Positions 1-6,435 are shown, numbered from the stretch's first letter. The stretch is DNA of 7,484 nt from JASFQI01 sp050115555 (GCA_050115555.1 JASFQI010000243.1:1-7484), one strand, 5' to 3'. The notes: generated from the letters alone by a model not told the origin. A program made the numbers and translations.

Positions 1-1
1 A

Positions 2-178
2 AAATATCGAAATCATTATTATCAGCAAATATATGATCCAAGCGTGCTACCAAGTGAAATCTCTGAATACATTAGTTTGGAGGTGATTATTAACGGAGAT
101 AAGAAAAAAATTGAGTACAACCTTCCAATAAAAAAGGCGATACACTACACTTGGTGGGATGTGATGATGGGGGTTTAG
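2..178 (+). CDS. C-terminal fragment of an unrecognised protein (5' end outside window)
   Basis: An open frame runs in from the left edge for 58 codons and stops at TAG 176-178. The peptide is rich in Lys, Ile, Tyr and Asn and ends IHYTWWDVMMGV. The stretch YISLEVIINGDKKKIEYNLP alternates charged and hydrophobic residues as a beta hairpin would, which looks like real protein. The DNA is clearly more AT-rich than the kinase genes to the right, and codons such as ATA, AAA and TAT dominate. That suggests an acquired gene or the edge of an accessory island. I do not recognise the family and assign no function. No membrane segment or catalytic motif is visible in the part seen. That this is coding is fairly likely; its identity is unknown. 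Confidence 0.5.
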   Translation, partial: KYRNHYYQQIYDPSVLPSEISEYISLEVIINGDKKKIEYNLPIKKAIHYTWWDVMMGV

Positions 179-216
179 ATCCTGCAATCAACAAACACAT
201 ATCAAAGGCATTAAGG

Positions 217-237
217 GCGACGGCAAAAAGCCGCCGC
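217..237. repeat. Inverted repeat, 8-position stem with A5 loop
   Basis: GCGACGGC (217-224) faces GCCGCCGC (230-237) across the loop AAAAA. Seven of eight positions pair, with one A/C mismatch at 220/234. No U-run follows on either strand, so it is not a canonical intrinsic terminator. It lies 38 nt after the stop of the left gene and could still act as a weak terminator or an mRNA 3'-end stabiliser. Confidence 0.55.
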
Positions 238-238
238 G

Positions 239-272
239 CCATCGGGCCCGCGTATTTCCGCGGGGCCGTTGG
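239..272. repeat. Imperfect 14-position inverted repeat, 6-nt loop
   Basis: CCATCGGGCCCGCG (239-252) faces CGCGGGGCCGTTGG (259-272) across the loop TATTTC. Twelve of fourteen positions pair. The mismatches are G246/G265 and T242/T269. It abuts the previous inverted repeat with only one base between them, so the two form a tandem hairpin block. Neither side is followed by a T-tract. The right arm ends in GTTGGAC, which happens to match the integron attC consensus GTTRRRY, but the rest of an attC site is not convincing. Confidence 0.6.
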
Positions 273-415
273 ACGAAAGGAATTTTGAACCATATACAAA
301 CGAATATGCGAATTGTCGCGACCGCGAACGGGTCGCCCCAACTATAAGCAATTAAAAATATATATGAAAAAAAGAACCTGAAAAATGACTTTAGAACCGC
401 AATTTTGGCTCGAAA

Positions 416-646
416 ATGCTGCGTGAAGAGAAATCTAACGACACCTTTGGTTGTGGCTTCAATAAGCGCAAATATGCCGGCGACGCGAAGCGCTGTAGAG
501 AACTCGGCCTGGACTTCAACATCCACTGCATGGGGCCTGAACGCATCAAGCGCTATCTAAAAAGGAAATACGACGTCGAGATAGACATCGAAGGAAAGGA
601 CCGCTTTGACGTCACCCGAGAAGCCCAGGCCATCATCTACGGCTAA
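416..646 (+). CDS. Unrecognised small protein, possibly a truncated or decayed gene
   Basis: A 76-codon ORF from ATG 416 to TAA 644-646. From about codon 8 onward the third codon positions are mostly C or G (for example GAC TTC AAC ATC CAC TGC), as in a real GC-rich gene, which supports present or past coding. The product is small, charged and soluble, with a basic helix-like stretch (PERIKRYLKRKYDVEID), three Cys residues and no membrane segment. I do not recognise the family. No Shine-Dalgarno sequence precedes ATG 416, and the frame is closed by a TAG at 392-394. A short ORF from ATG 385 (MTLEPQFWLENAA, stop 424-426) in another frame overlaps the start, so a frameshifted longer gene is possible. 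Its last four bases overlap the stop of the convergent hybrid kinase gene. Confidence 0.4.
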   Translation: MLREEKSNDTFGCGFNKRKYAGDAKRCRELGLDFNIHCMGPERIKRYLKRKYDVEIDIEGKDRFDVTREAQAIIYG

Positions 647-3027
647 GAAGGAGGATCCGATGTTGCGCTTTTGTGAACCGGTTCATCCAGAATGCCTCGC
701 AGTTTTCGGGAGAGCTCGCGAACGTCGAACGGTTTTTGAATAAAGCCGTTGCATCCCCGGCGGAGAATGCTCCGCGCCTGCCCGTCCAGGCTGTACCCGC
801 TGCAAAGGAGGACGTTGACCCCCGGGTCGAACGCCTTCAGTGCTTCGAAGGTCTGCCTTCCGCTCATGTTGGGCATGATCATGTCCAGGATGACCAGGCG
901 AATGGTCTCGCCCGAACGTTTGTAGACATCCAGCGCCTCCTGGCCGCTTCCGGCCACCAGGACGCGATACCCGAGTTCCGTGAGCAACTGACGGCCCACA
1001 TCCAGGATCATGGACTCATCGTCCACGAGCAGAACGGTCTCCGTACCCCTTAAGGCCGTCTCTTCAGGGCGCTCATTCCGTATCACTTCCTTGTCGCAGG
1101 CAGGCAGGTAGATCAGGAAGGTGGAGCCCTTTCCGACCTCGCTTTGAACGTCGAGGGCTCCGTCGTGGTGTTTCACGATGCCGTAGGCGGAGGCCAGACC
1201 CAATCCTGTCCCTCGCCCCATCTTCTTGGTGGTGAAGAACGGGTCGAAGATACGTTCCCGGGTCGAATCATCCATGCCCGTACCGGTGTCCGTGACCTCG
1301 ATTCGGACGTAACGACCCGGATGGATCTGGAAGCTCCTGGCCGTCTCATCGTCCAGTAGGACGTTCTCGGTCTCAAGCAGGAGATCTCCGCCGCCGGGCA
1401 TGGCCTGCCAGGCGTTCACGAAAAGGTTTAAAAGAACCTGTTCCATTTGTCGCCGGTCGATCTCCACGGCCCAGGGCTCCGGTTCAAAGCACGTTCGAAT
1501 GCGAATCTCTTTCTTGGTGCGACCGAACAGGTCCGCACTGTGTGCCAGGACCTCATTCATGTCCGCCGTCTCGACATGGTATTTGCCGCCCCGCGCGAAG
1601 CCCAGCAGCTGTCGTGTCAGGCCGGTGGCGCTCTGGACGTATTCCTCGATGGCTTTGAGATGCCCGACATGGGTCTCGGAATCCTTCCTGTTCATCAGCA
1701 TCAGGGAGGCCCGCCCCTGTACGCCCATGAGCAGGTTGTTGAAGTCGTGTGCAACGCCGCCTGCCAGAATGCCCAGGCTCTCCAGCTTTTGGGCGCGAAA
1801 CATCTGTTCCCGTATGCTTTCCTCTTCCTTCTCCTTGTCCTGCCATTCGAACTCAGCCGCGGCCATCTGTCCGGCGGTTTTTAAAAGATTCATATCCCAG
1901 CTGTCGATTTCACGCTTCGGGCCGAAGACGTGGATGCCGCCGATGATGTCGCCGCTGCGGTCGAAGATGGGCAAGCCGATGTACGTGTCTGCTTGAACCG
2001 CCTGGAGAGACACGGCCGAGGGAAAGTGTTCACAGGCATTCGCGGGCATCACGATGGGTTTCTTGTCTCGAATCAAGACATCGCAGGGGAGCCCCTTGAT
2101 GCTGTTTTCCCGAGACACGGCGACCCCGTCCGTCCAAGCGCAGGCCGCCGGCTGAAGCGGATCTTGCTTTGTTTCCAAACGCGTGATGACCGTGTGAAGG
2201 CCCAATGTCTCGGAGATCGCCTCGGCGATCTGCTGAAAGAACCGGTTCCCCCGCGCAGTGATCGCCACGTAGTAGAGGCGTTCCAGCCAGGCCGTCCTCT
2301 CCTCCAGCGATTTCATCATTCCGGCGATGCTGCCGCTTAGAAACTCGAGCTCGTAGCTTCCTTTGGTCGAGGGCGAGTGCCCTTCTCGAATGGCCTCGAT
2401 CATGCGTTGAATGGGCTTGCTGAACAGGCGGTTGAAAACAAGAAGCAGGATGGCGCCCGCAAAAAGCAGCAGCAGGCCCGTGACAACGTAGGCCACTTGA
2501 ACGCGCCTTACCAGCGGAGCGTATTCTGTTGTATCCTTGAACAGGTGAATGCGCCAGTCCCAGGGATCGAAATCGAACCCGTACGAGTAATAGAGGTCGT
2601 CCTGAAGAGAGATCCTTGAGAAGGCCTGTGCCGGCTGTTTCTCTTGGGAGGGAGGAATAAGCCTGGGTCGAATCTCATGTCGAAGCAGGGGTGCCCCTGT
2701 GCTCATATCGAACACGTTGCATCCCAGTCGGTTCTGCTTTACAAAACCCTCGATTGCGCCGAGCGCCAAGGCCTTTTGAATGCGGATTGCCTTGGCGTTG
2801 TCCATGCGGCCGCTTTGCATGAGTTCTGTGAAGTGGCGGTCACAGAGGCTGTAAACGTCACTGGATATCGCGGTCAAGGCCCCCCTGATTTGACGGTCGG
2901 CAAACTCGGAAACCGATCGGAGGACAAAAAAATAAAGTCCGATGCCGACAACGGCGGTAACGATGACCACCGGGGCCAGCACGCGAAAGGGTAGCCCCTT
3001 CAGGATATACTTAAAAGATTCCTTCAT
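643..3027 (-). CDS. Membrane-bound hybrid sensor histidine kinase with C-terminal receiver domain
   Basis: 794 residues. TM1 (about 13-36) and TM2 (about 178-198) enclose a periplasmic domain of about 140 residues, Cache-like by its DPWDWRIHLFKDTTEY end. A HAMP-like linker with conserved P205 follows, then GAF (about 260-395) with the family-typical GLPC..., ACEHFP and YIGLPIFDRSG blocks. The HisKA H-box has phospho-accepting His427 in AHDFNN. The HATPase has an N-box with N534 and N538, G1 DTGTGM (580-585), F-box FDPFFTTK and G2 GRGTGLGLA. The C-terminal receiver (about 663-782) has D669/D670, phospho-acceptor D715, S743 and K765. All catalytic residues are present. Its role is autophosphorylation at the inner membrane with transfer to its own receiver; the onward Hpt or regulator is not in the window. 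It lies 87 nt downstream of the binding-protein gene on the same strand, so they are probably co-transcribed. ATG 3025-3027 is the only reasonable start, although its ribosome site is weak. Confidence 0.93.
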   Translation of the reverse strand: MKESFKYILKGLPFRVLAPVVIVTAVVGIGLYFFVLRSVSEFADRQIRGALTAISSDVYSLCDRHFTELMQSGRMDNAKAIRIQKALALGAIEGFVKQNRLGCNVFDMSTGAPLLRHEIRPRLIPPSQEKQPAQAFSRISLQDDLYYSYGFDFDPWDWRIHLFKDTTEYAPLVRRVQVAYVVTGLLLLFAGAILLLVFNRLFSKPIQRMIEAIREGHSPSTKGSYELEFLSGSIAGMMKSLEERTAWLERLYYVAITARGNRFFQQIAEAISETLGLHTVITRLETKQDPLQPAACAWTDGVAVSRENSIKGLPCDVLIRDKKPIVMPANACEHFPSAVSLQAVQADTYIGLPIFDRSGDIIGGIHVFGPKREIDSWDMNLLKTAGQMAAAEFEWQDKEKEEESIREQMFRAQKLESLGILAGGVAHDFNNLLMGVQGRASLMLMNRKDSETHVGHLKAIEEYVQSATGLTRQLLGFARGGKYHVETADMNEVLAHSADLFGRTKKEIRIRTCFEPEPWAVEIDRRQMEQVLLNLFVNAWQAMPGGGDLLLETENVLLDDETARSFQIHPGRYVRIEVTDTGTGMDDSTRERIFDPFFTTKKMGRGTGLGLASAYGIVKHHDGALDVQSEVGKGSTFLIYLPACDKEVIRNERPEETALRGTETVLLVDDESMILDVGRQLLTELGYRVLVAGSGQEALDVYKRSGETIRLVILDMIMPNMSGRQTFEALKAFDPGVNVLLCSGYSLDGQARSILRRGCNGFIQKPFDVRELSRKLRGILDEPVHKSATSDPPS

Positions 3028-3054
3028 TGAAAATGCTTCGCCCGCGCATTCCCC

Positions 3055-3073
3055 CTCCCGCCGAAGGCGGGAG
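3055..3073. repeat. Perfect 8-bp hairpin between binding-protein and kinase genes
   Basis: CTCCCGCC (3055-3062) and GGCGGGAG (3066-3073) are exact complements around a GAA loop. It sits in the 87-nt gap between the binding-protein stop and the kinase start. No T-run follows on the minus strand, so it is not an ordinary intrinsic terminator. It could stabilise the upstream message, lower expression of the kinase relative to the binding protein, or be a dispersed REP-like palindrome. No second copy is present in the window. Confidence 0.6.
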
Positions 3074-3114
3074 AAGGCGAACAGCGAGCGATATTCGTGT
3101 GAGTGAAAGCCTTA

Positions 3115-4368
3115 TCATTTGGGACTCCCCGCGGCTTGCTGCTGGGGATATCCAAAACGGGGTTTGGCCGTTTGAAACGATTTCGGCCAAAGCAGCTCTT
3201 TCCGACCGTTTTGCCACTGGATAATGAAGGTCTGCTGTCGAACCTGTTTTCCGGAAGCATCGACTCCGAAGCGCCCGATGATGGTCATGGTGTCCAGCTG
3301 AAACAACGCAGAGCGCACCCTCTCACGGTCACAGCCGCCGGCCTGCCGGATAGCTTCCTCCAGGACCTGTCCTCCGGCAAAAGCGAGCCCGGCATGATAT
3401 CCGGGCTTCCCCCCATATGTTTTGATGAAGGTCCTTTCAAAGGCTTGCGCCTTGGGGAAATTGGCCTTGGGTTCCCACAGGGAGGTCCCGAACGTGCCTT
3501 CCGCCTCCGATTGGCAGCGATCGTAGAAGGTTTGAAGTGCCGGGCCTACCGAGGCGTAATAGGCGGCAGGGCGCCATGGAATGCGGGCCAGAGCCCGGCA
3601 CATGTTTACGGCTTCGTTCATATGCCCGCAAACCATAAGCACCTGTGCATTTTTTTCCATGGCCTGGACAGCGTAAGGCTTGAGGTCGCCGGTCCCCTTG
3701 GAGAACTCTTTGTCCAGCACAATGTTCAGCCCGAATCGCTGGGCCCATTTTCGGGTGTAGACAGCCAGGTCTATGGAAAAGACGTCGTCGGCATACACGA
3801 CGGCGATTCGGTCAAGACCTTCCCAGACCAGCAGTTCTAGAAATCCAACGGTAAACTTGCTGGCAGGGGTATAGATGCCGACGGCATAGCGCATCCCTTT
3901 TTCCCAGAGGCGGTCTGCCGCGGCGCCGGCGATCAGGGTGGGGATTTCATGTTTTTCGGCAATGGGGAGCACGGCCTCGGTGATGAGGCTCGAATACGGG
4001 GCGAACAGGAAGTCGACACCGTCTTCTTGAATGAATCGGCGGTAGATGCTTTTTGCCTCTTTCGGATCGCTGTGATCGTCCTCGAAAAGCAATAGGACGG
4101 GTCGGCCCAGGATGCCCCCCCTCTGATTGACGTCTTCCTGCCACAACTTGAACCCCTTGTGCAGCGCATCGGACATCACGGCAAAACGTCCTGTGAGCCC
4201 GAGGCTGCACCCCACCTTGATCGGGGGTGCGGCGGCACAGGGGGGTGAAAAAAAGAAGAGGGCAAAGAAAAGGGAGAGAAGCGGGATCCGAACACGCCAG
4301 ACGGCCCGCATGAAGGCTGGATGTTCTTTCTGACATACCAAGTGCATCGCGATGAAGGATCTTTCCAT
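3115..4368 (-). CDS. Periplasmic substrate-binding protein, LivJ/branched-chain amino acid type (Peripla_BP_6)
   Basis: 417 residues. A signal peptide has its hydrophobic core at about 29-40 (PLLSLFFALFFF) and a likely cleavage after CAAA at residue 47, which directs export to the periplasm. The mature part follows the type I binding-protein pattern: IKVGCSLGLTGRFA (50-63), VNQRGGILGRPVLLLFEDD (80-98), the APYSS loop (123-127), a middle segment RIAVVYADD, and the C-terminal block TMTIIGRFGVDASGKQVRQQ followed by IQWQNG. Members bind amino acids, urea, amides or aromatic acids; the ligand cannot be read from the sequence. No LivHMGF-type permease or ATPase gene is adjacent. The next gene downstream is a hybrid histidine kinase, so a role in ligand sensing is likely. 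ATG 4366-4368 is chosen for the AAAGGAG located 4 nt upstream. Met20 (ATG 4309-4311) would give a more usual n-region but has no good ribosome site. Confidence 0.92.
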   Translation of the reverse strand: MERSFIAMHLVCQKEHPAFMRAVWRVRIPLLSLFFALFFFSPPCAAAPPIKVGCSLGLTGRFAVMSDALHKGFKLWQEDVNQRGGILGRPVLLLFEDDHSDPKEAKSIYRRFIQEDGVDFLFAPYSSLITEAVLPIAEKHEIPTLIAGAAADRLWEKGMRYAVGIYTPASKFTVGFLELLVWEGLDRIAVVYADDVFSIDLAVYTRKWAQRFGLNIVLDKEFSKGTGDLKPYAVQAMEKNAQVLMVCGHMNEAVNMCRALARIPWRPAAYYASVGPALQTFYDRCQSEAEGTFGTSLWEPKANFPKAQAFERTFIKTYGGKPGYHAGLAFAGGQVLEEAIRQAGGCDRERVRSALFQLDTMTIIGRFGVDASGKQVRQQTFIIQWQNGRKELLWPKSFQTAKPRFGYPQQQAAGSPK

Positions 4369-4404
4369 AAGACTCCTTTCAAGACTCCTTCGTTTGCGAG
4401 TCTT
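4369..4404 (-). promoter_or_regulatory. Possible translational switch: one arm, two alternative partners
   Basis: On the minus strand the leader carries AAGACTC (4398-4404), then GAGTCTT twice (4381-4387 and 4369-4375). The first arm is a perfect 7-bp complement of either copy. Pairing with the upstream copy gives a 10-nt loop and leaves the functional ribosome site free. Pairing with the downstream copy covers the GAG of the AAAGGAG next to the start codon. The pairings are visible in the sequence; that they regulate translation is inferred. Confidence 0.35.
4373..4378 (-). promoter_or_regulatory. Ribosome binding site of the binding-protein gene, in a duplicated element
   Basis: On the minus strand AAGGAG ends 4 nt before ATG 4366-4368. 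It is part of AAGGAGTCTT, which occurs twice with a 12-bp period (4369-4378 and 4381-4390). The second copy places AAGGAG 16 nt from the start, too far for initiation. The near copy decides for the long start of the binding protein. Confidence 0.7.
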
Positions 4405-4491
4405 CGGAATGGATCCAGTGGAAGATCGGACCGGCTGTTTCCGGGTTCCAGTACACGCTTCTATTTGGTATGGGATATCCTATATTCATTT

Positions 4492-4520
4492 AGTATAGCA
4501 AGCTTATGTCAAAATGCAAA
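4492..4520 (-). promoter_or_regulatory. Candidate sigma-70 promoter for the binding protein-kinase operon
   Basis: On the minus strand TTTGCA (4515-4520) is followed after 17 bp by TATACT (4492-4497), matching the -35 at four of six and the -10 at five of six positions. Transcription would start near 4485 and give a leader of roughly 117 nt. A perfect TTGACA (4507-4512) overlaps the spacer but has no good -10 at proper distance. Confidence 0.4.
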
Positions 4521-4537
4521 AAACGGGGTCCATCCCT

Positions 4538-4566
4538 TTGTAAATCTGAATTTAAGAGGGTATAGT
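4538..4566 (+). promoter_or_regulatory. Candidate sigma-70 promoter for the FHA kinase-NfeD unit
   Basis: TTGTAA (4538-4543) is followed after exactly 17 bp by TATAGT (4561-4566), a four-of-six -35 and five-of-six -10 match in the AT-rich divergent region. Transcription would start near 4573, about 150 nt before the preferred start codon at 4726. Confidence 0.4.
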
Positions 4567-4713
4567 GATTTGTTGCGCGAACCAAAAGGGCTATTTCCGG
4601 GGAGTGCCCGTGCCGGCCATTAGGTGGGTTCTATGCCGGATGTCTTTTCATGGGCTGAGGTCCGCATGTGTTCTCGGCACCAAGGGATCGCGAGGAACTG
4701 TTCAAAGAAAGAC

Positions 4714-4719
4714 GGGAGG
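4714..4719 (+). promoter_or_regulatory. Ribosome binding site that sets the FHA kinase start
   Basis: GGGAGG lies 6 nt before ATG 4726-4728, an ideal arrangement. The upstream in-frame candidates GTG 4624 and ATG 4633 lack any such sequence, so this site decides for the shorter protein. Confidence 0.65.
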
Positions 4720-4725
4720 CGACGG

Positions 4726-6435
4726 ATGCGCAACAGATCGCTGACTCCACCGGCCGCATTTCTTGTACCGGTGCCTATGGAAACCTTTTCCAAGGCTGTG
4801 AAGCTCGAGCCGGGCGAGACAACCATCGGCCGGGACTCTTCCAATACTATTCGCTTGGCTCACGGTGCGGTTTCACGCCTTCACGCCAGGATCACCTTGA
4901 TCAACGACCGGTATGAGCTCGCCGATTTGAACTCCCGGAACGGGACCTATGTGAACAGGAAGCGGATAGAAAAGTCCGTGCTCAGGTCTGGGGATATGAT
5001 TCATTTCGGAAATCGTCGCTTTGTTTTCCAGATCGAATCGTCCAACCTCGAGGAAGACAGGGCGGATGTGACGTTTTCTCTTCCGGAAACCGTGTCCATC
5101 AGCGAAGACGACAGCGTCCTGGACGATCTGATGGCCCGTGAAGCGGAAGCCGCGGCCCATACGTTTCTTCGAATCCCGGAGAGCGGGGAGGATATCGGAG
5201 AGGATTCCGCCCAGCAAGCGCACCAGCGCCTCTCCCTGTTATACCGGTTGAGCGAGCAGGTGCGCTCTGCCAAGAATCCCGGGGAAATCCTGTACCTGGG
5301 GCTGGATAGGATATTCGAGGCGCTGCCCTCAGCGGAACGGGCGGTTGCGCTTTTGAGGGAGGAGGGGACGGCCGGGCCGCTGGAGGCACGGGCGGTGCGA
5401 TACAAGGATCCCGCCTCGGAGGGGGATACCATCCCGATCAGTCGAACGGTCCTGGATCGGGTCGTTTCCGAGCGTGTCGCTGTGGTCAGCCGGGACATCT
5501 TGGATGATGTGCGTTTCGAGTACTCGAACTCTATTCGCCTGCACAATCTTCAATCCATCATCTGCGTTCCATTGATCGAAGGTCGCCAGGTGATGGGCGC
5601 GATCCACATCGACACGAGCGATTTTCTGAATCCTTTCATGCCGAATGACATGGAGTTTGTGGCCGCGGTGGCCAATGAAATGGCGATCTCCATAGAGAAT
5701 GATCGCCTGCAGCGGAATGCCCTTCGAAATGAACGCATGGCTGCCATCGGCATGACGGTGACCAACATTGCGCACAACATAAAGAACCTGCTCAATCTCA
5801 ACAGAAACGCCGTTGAACTGATGAATCAACGCTTGGAGGATTTAGCGGACGAGAAGATGGAGACTCGATGGTTCCTGGTCCGAAAGGGCCTGGAACGAAT
5901 GAATCGGTTGGCTGCAGACATGCTGGAGTTCGCCCGATTCGAATCCGCGCGACTCACGCTGATCGACGTGAACGCCGCAATCCTCGAGGATCGGGACTCT
6001 CTTGAAAGAAGTCTGGAGGATGCGGGCATTCTTCTCGAATGGGATTTGGCCTCTGATCTTCCCAAGCGAATGATGAACCAGGATCAACTTCACCGTGCCC
6101 TGCTCAATGTGGTGCTCAATGCCGGAGACGCCCTGCAGGAGGTGGAAAACGGCCAAATTACGATATCGACATTCCTGGACGATCACCAGCGTCTGGTTGT
6201 CCGTGTTTCGGACAACGGTGTGGGAATCGCTCCTGAAGAGTTGAGCCAGGTCTTTCAACTGTTTTACACCACCAAGGGATCCGAAGGGAGCGGTCTGGGG
6301 CTTCCAATGGTTCAGAAGTTCGTGGAAGCCCTCGGAGGGAGGGTAATGATAGACTCCGAACCGGGGAAGGGGACTGCGGTCAGCATGCTCTTTCCTCAGC
6401 TGAATAAAGAGGTCATGGAGGAGATTCCGATGTGA
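4726..6435 (+). CDS. Cytoplasmic FHA-GAF sensor histidine kinase
   Basis: 569 residues from ATG 4726, chosen for its ribosome site; the frame is open back to GTG 4624 (603 residues). There is no signal peptide or membrane segment. The N-terminal FHA domain (about 10-103) has GRD at 35-37, SRLH (50-53) and DLNSRNGTYVN (67-77), the phosphothreonine-binding signature. An acidic linker follows, then GAF (about 165-325), the H-box IAHNIKN with His350, and a HATPase domain with N461/N465, G1 SDNGVG (D496), F-box FQLFYTTKG and G2 GSGLGL. The role is a soluble kinase that senses a protein phosphorylation state through FHA and a ligand or partner through GAF. The residue after the phospho-His is Asn, not the usual Asp or Glu. 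There is no receiver domain and no adjacent response regulator, so its partner is unknown. It is divergent from the binding protein-hybrid kinase pair and 70 nt upstream of the NfeD-like gene. Confidence 0.9.
   Translation: MRNRSLTPPAAFLVPVPMETFSKAVKLEPGETTIGRDSSNTIRLAHGAVSRLHARITLINDRYELADLNSRNGTYVNRKRIEKSVLRSGDMIHFGNRRFVFQIESSNLEEDRADVTFSLPETVSISEDDSVLDDLMAREAEAAAHTFLRIPESGEDIGEDSAQQAHQRLSLLYRLSEQVRSAKNPGEILYLGLDRIFEALPSAERAVALLREEGTAGPLEARAVRYKDPASEGDTIPISRTVLDRVVSERVAVVSRDILDDVRFEYSNSIRLHNLQSIICVPLIEGRQVMGAIHIDTSDFLNPFMPNDMEFVAAVANEMAISIENDRLQRNALRNERMAAIGMTVTNIAHNIKNLLNLNRNAVELMNQRLEDLADEKMETRWFLVRKGLERMNRLAADMLEFARFESARLTLIDVNAAILEDRDSLERSLEDAGILLEWDLASDLPKRMMNQDQLHRALLNVVLNAGDALQEVENGQITISTFLDDHQRLVVRVSDNGVGIAPEELSQVFQLFYTTKGSEGSGLGLPMVQKFVEALGGRVMIDSEPGKGTAVSMLFPQLNKEVMEEIPM

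Larger units (their letters stand above)
179..415. other. Non-coding gap with structured GC-rich island
   Basis: No convincing gene lies here. ORFs on the minus strand across this gap have mixed composition and run through the hairpins, so I treat them as chance. The flanks (179-214 and 276-415) are AT-rich, while about 215-272 is very GC-rich and is almost entirely made of two adjacent inverted repeats. A third short stem lies at 318-336 (GCGACC/GGTCGC, 7-nt loop). The segment could be the 3' end and terminator region of the left gene, a small structured RNA, or the scar of a recombination event. Confidence 0.5.
4379..4725. other. Divergent control region between the two transcription units
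   Basis: About 350 bases separate the start of the binding-protein gene from the preferred start of the FHA kinase. The middle (about 4460-4570) is AT-rich and holds a candidate promoter for each direction. The rest up to 4713 shows no convincing gene. A frame open from GTG 4624 into the kinase encodes residues that do not look like protein of the family and lack a ribosome site, so I regard 4573-4725 as an untranslated leader. Confidence 0.5.

Noticed and set aside
179..274. Possible integron attC site ending at GTTGGAC (268-274), with AATCAAC at 186-192 as the opposite box
   Set aside because: The two boxes are poorly complementary, the left box breaks the RYYYAAC consensus, and the inner arms of the island pair locally rather than across the whole site. 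A covariance search with an attC model would settle it.
188..526. 112-codon minus-strand ORF with a hydrophobic stretch
   Set aside because: It runs through both hairpins and antisense to the better-supported 416-646 frame. Its composition changes with the underlying DNA and it shows no family pattern.
1400..1996. 198-codon plus-strand ORF
   Set aside because: It is antisense to the GAF and HisKA region of the hybrid kinase, rich in Ser, Arg and Cys as shadow frames usually are, with no domain pattern.
3103..3840. 245-codon plus-strand ORF
   Set aside because: It is fully antisense to the binding-protein gene, whose reading has clear family motifs. It is a shadow of a GC-rich gene.
4624..4725. 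Longer N-terminus of the FHA kinase from GTG 4624 or ATG 4633
   Set aside because: There is no ribosome site for either start, the extra 34 residues look non-homologous, and GGGAGG lies ideally before ATG 4726.
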